Positions 5,765 to 6,905 of a DNA stretch of 6,905 nucleotides are shown piece after piece. The first letter of the stretch is position 1. Every line of letters begins with the position of its first letter. Source of the stretch: Bradyrhizobium sp. (GTDB lineage: Bacteria > Pseudomonadota > Alphaproteobacteria > Rhizobiales > Xanthobacteraceae); assembly GCA_028290305.1 (NCBI GenBank), contig JAQGKC010000483.1:1-6905 (forward strand), read 5' to 3'. The translations under genes and the position numbers were made by a program. Below the pieces are notes generated by a model, which did not search any database, was not told the origin of the DNA, and saw nothing but the letters and a program-made list of their open reading frames with translations.

Positions 5765-6679
5765 GTGCGCGGAGTATTTGTCGATGCCAACGGATCGCTG
5801 GCGGATATTTTCGAGCGGCAGAATAAGGCCGGCGATCCGCCGGTGCGCATCAACCGCGATGCCGACATCATGCCGGATCAAATGCCCGCTTTGCTCGACG
5901 GCGCAGAGATCGTCATCATCGATCACACCCCGTTGCCAACAGACGTTGCGCGGCGCTGCACTGGCCTGAAGCACGTCGTCTTTCTCGGCACCGGCGCGCG
6001 CAGTTACATGAATCCCGAAGAGTTGGCCGAACTCGGTATCGACGTTCATTTGATCAAAGGCTATGGCGACACCGCGGTCGCCGAATGCGCCGTCGCGCTG
6101 ATGTGGTCGGCGGCGCGCGGCATCGCCCGGATGGACCGCGAGATGCGCGCCGGCAACTGGCTGCGCGAGGACGGCATGCAGCTTACCGGCAAGACGCTGG
6201 GATTGATCGGATTCGGCGGTATTGCCGTGGAAGTGGCGCGCATCGCGCTCGGCAGCGGCATGCGCGTGATCGCCTGGAATCGGTCGCCGAAGAGTTTTCC
6301 GGGCGTCGAGTTTGTGGATATCGATGCGCTGTTGGCGCAGAGCCATGTGGTCTCGCTGCATCTGTTGCTGAACGACGAGACCCGCGGTTTCCTCACGCGC
6401 GAACGCATCGCGGCGATGAAGCCGGGCGTGCTTCTCGTCAACACCGCGCGGGGCGCGATGGTCGACGAAGCCGCGATGATCGATGCATTGAAGTCGGGCC
6501 ACATCCGGCACGCCGGACTCGACGTCTTCAACGTCGAGCCGCTGCCAGCAGATCATCCGCTGACGATGCTCCCGAACGTGACGCTATCGGCGCATTCGGC
6601 GTTCCGCACGCCGGAGGCGAACGAGAATCTGATCGGGGCAGCGTGGGAGCATTGCAGAAGGATCGCGAGGGGAAAGTAG
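5765..6679 (+). CDS. D-isomer-specific 2-hydroxyacid dehydrogenase family protein
   Basis: 304 residues, close to the usual 310-330 of this NAD(P)-dependent family, which interconverts 2-oxoacids and D-2-hydroxyacids. The N-terminal substrate domain ends near FLGTGARSYMNPEELAELGI and GYGDTAVAECAVALMW. The Rossmann domain follows with LGLIGFGGIAVEVAR (G149, G151; the usual third glycine is A154) and a second strand ending AWNRSP. The catalytic triad is intact: R229 in NTARGAMVD, E258 in DVFNVEP and H277 in LSAHSAF. The Asn-Arg after strand two, where NAD-specific enzymes carry Asp, hints at NADP(H) use. It is cytoplasmic and starts 43 bases after the amidohydrolase stop, so the two are probably co-transcribed. 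It may reduce or oxidise the carbon skeleton released by the neighbouring enzymes. It is not close enough by eye to call SerA, glyoxylate reductase or lactate dehydrogenase. Confidence 0.9.
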   Translation: MRGVFVDANGSLADIFERQNKAGDPPVRINRDADIMPDQMPALLDGAEIVIIDHTPLPTDVARRCTGLKHVVFLGTGARSYMNPEELAELGIDVHLIKGYGDTAVAECAVALMWSAARGIARMDREMRAGNWLREDGMQLTGKTLGLIGFGGIAVEVARIALGSGMRVIAWNRSPKSFPGVEFVDIDALLAQSHVVSLHLLLNDETRGFLTRERIAAMKPGVLLVNTARGAMVDEAAMIDALKSGHIRHAGLDVFNVEPLPADHPLTMLPNVTLSAHSAFRTPEANENLIGAAWEHCRRIARGK

Positions 6680-6695
6680 GGCAGCGTTAGCTCTT

Positions 6696-6785
6696 CCCTT
6701 CTCCCCTTGCGGGAGAAGGTGCCTGAAATGCGAAGCATTGAAGGCGGATGAGGGGTTGAGGCCTCTCGATAAGCCCCAAACCCCT
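6696..6785. repeat. Interspersed repeat element with two hairpins
   Basis: The stretch from the CCTTCTCCC hairpin through GCGAAGC (6730-6736) to GGATGAGGGGT (6746-6756) has the make-up of a repeat I recognise as widespread in Bradyrhizobium-type genomes. A second dyad joins AGGGGTT (6751-6757) to AACCCCT (6779-6785). Translations of this stretch (for example HPPSMLRISGTFSRKGRR on the minus strand) are typical repeat peptides, not genes. Confidence 0.6.
6697..6719 (+). terminator. Hairpin of an interspersed repeat after the dehydrogenase gene
   Basis: CCTTCTCCC (6697-6705) and GGGAGAAGG (6711-6719) pair perfectly over 9 bases around the loop CTTGC, 17 bases after the dehydrogenase stop. It lacks a following T-tract, so it may end or protect the transcript rather than act as a classic intrinsic terminator. 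Confidence 0.45.
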
Positions 6786-6827
6786 TGTATCTGCCCATTG
6801 AGCGAAATGTGCGATGGAAGCGACTGA

Positions 6828-6859
6828 GCGCTTTGGCCGGTGGCCACCGGCCAAAGCGC
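6828..6859. repeat. Perfect 32-bp palindrome
   Basis: GCGCTTTGGCCGGTGG (6828-6843) is followed at once by its exact reverse complement (6844-6859), giving 16-bp arms with no spacer and no mismatch; the symmetry breaks at the next base on each side. It is very GC-rich and lacks a T-tract. A 29-codon frame (ATG 6814 to TGA 6903) runs through it but looks incidental. It may be a protein-binding site, a cruciform-prone element, a bidirectional hairpin or part of an interspersed repeat. Confidence 0.85.
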
Positions 6860-6905
6860 GCGGCGAAGTCGCCCGATACCCCCTTGGCAACAACCGTGGG
6901 TGAGC

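Noticed and set aside
6814..6903. A 29-codon frame (ATG to TGA) running through the 32-bp palindrome
   Set aside because: No Shine-Dalgarno sequence, no recognisable family, and its content is dictated by the palindrome.

Overview
The base composition, codon use and interspersed repeats suggest a high-GC alphaproteobacterium of the Bradyrhizobium / Rhodopseudomonas / Afipia group. The strongest hint is a 28-bp repeat with core GTCCCTGCGAACGCAGGGAC, present as two inverted copies, together with a CCTTCTCCC-CTTGC-GGGAGAAGG repeat at the right end. I recognise both as common in those genomes. This is recognition from memory, not a database search.

The layout is two divergent gene groups around a 116-bp control region (3364-3479). 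Leftward (minus strand) run a DUF1445 / D-glutamate cyclase-like protein (2518-3363), a branched-chain-amino-acid-type substrate-binding protein (livK-like, 1190-2434), an inner-membrane permease (livH-like, 139-1017) and the first 46 codons of a second permease (livM-like, 1-139, cut by the window edge). The ATPase genes expected for such a transporter are not in the window and would lie beyond its left edge. Rightward (plus strand) run a LysR-type regulator (3480-4397), an M20-family Zn-dependent amidohydrolase of the N-carbamoyl-amino-acid hydrolase type (4471-5721) and a D-2-hydroxyacid dehydrogenase (5765-6679). The last 226 bases hold no convincing gene but contain three hairpin-forming sequences, including a perfect 32-bp palindrome.

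The genes look like one uptake-and-catabolism unit. A periplasmic binding protein and permeases would import a small amino-acid-like compound, and a LysR protein acting at a perfect 27-bp palindrome would control both directions. The amidohydrolase, the DUF1445 enzyme and the 2-hydroxyacid dehydrogenase would process the compound. The substrate cannot be read from the sequence. An N-carbamoyl-, N-acyl- or cyclic (5-oxoproline-like) amino acid is the most economical guess. All enzyme families are known; the combination under one divergent LysR switch is the part worth a second look.
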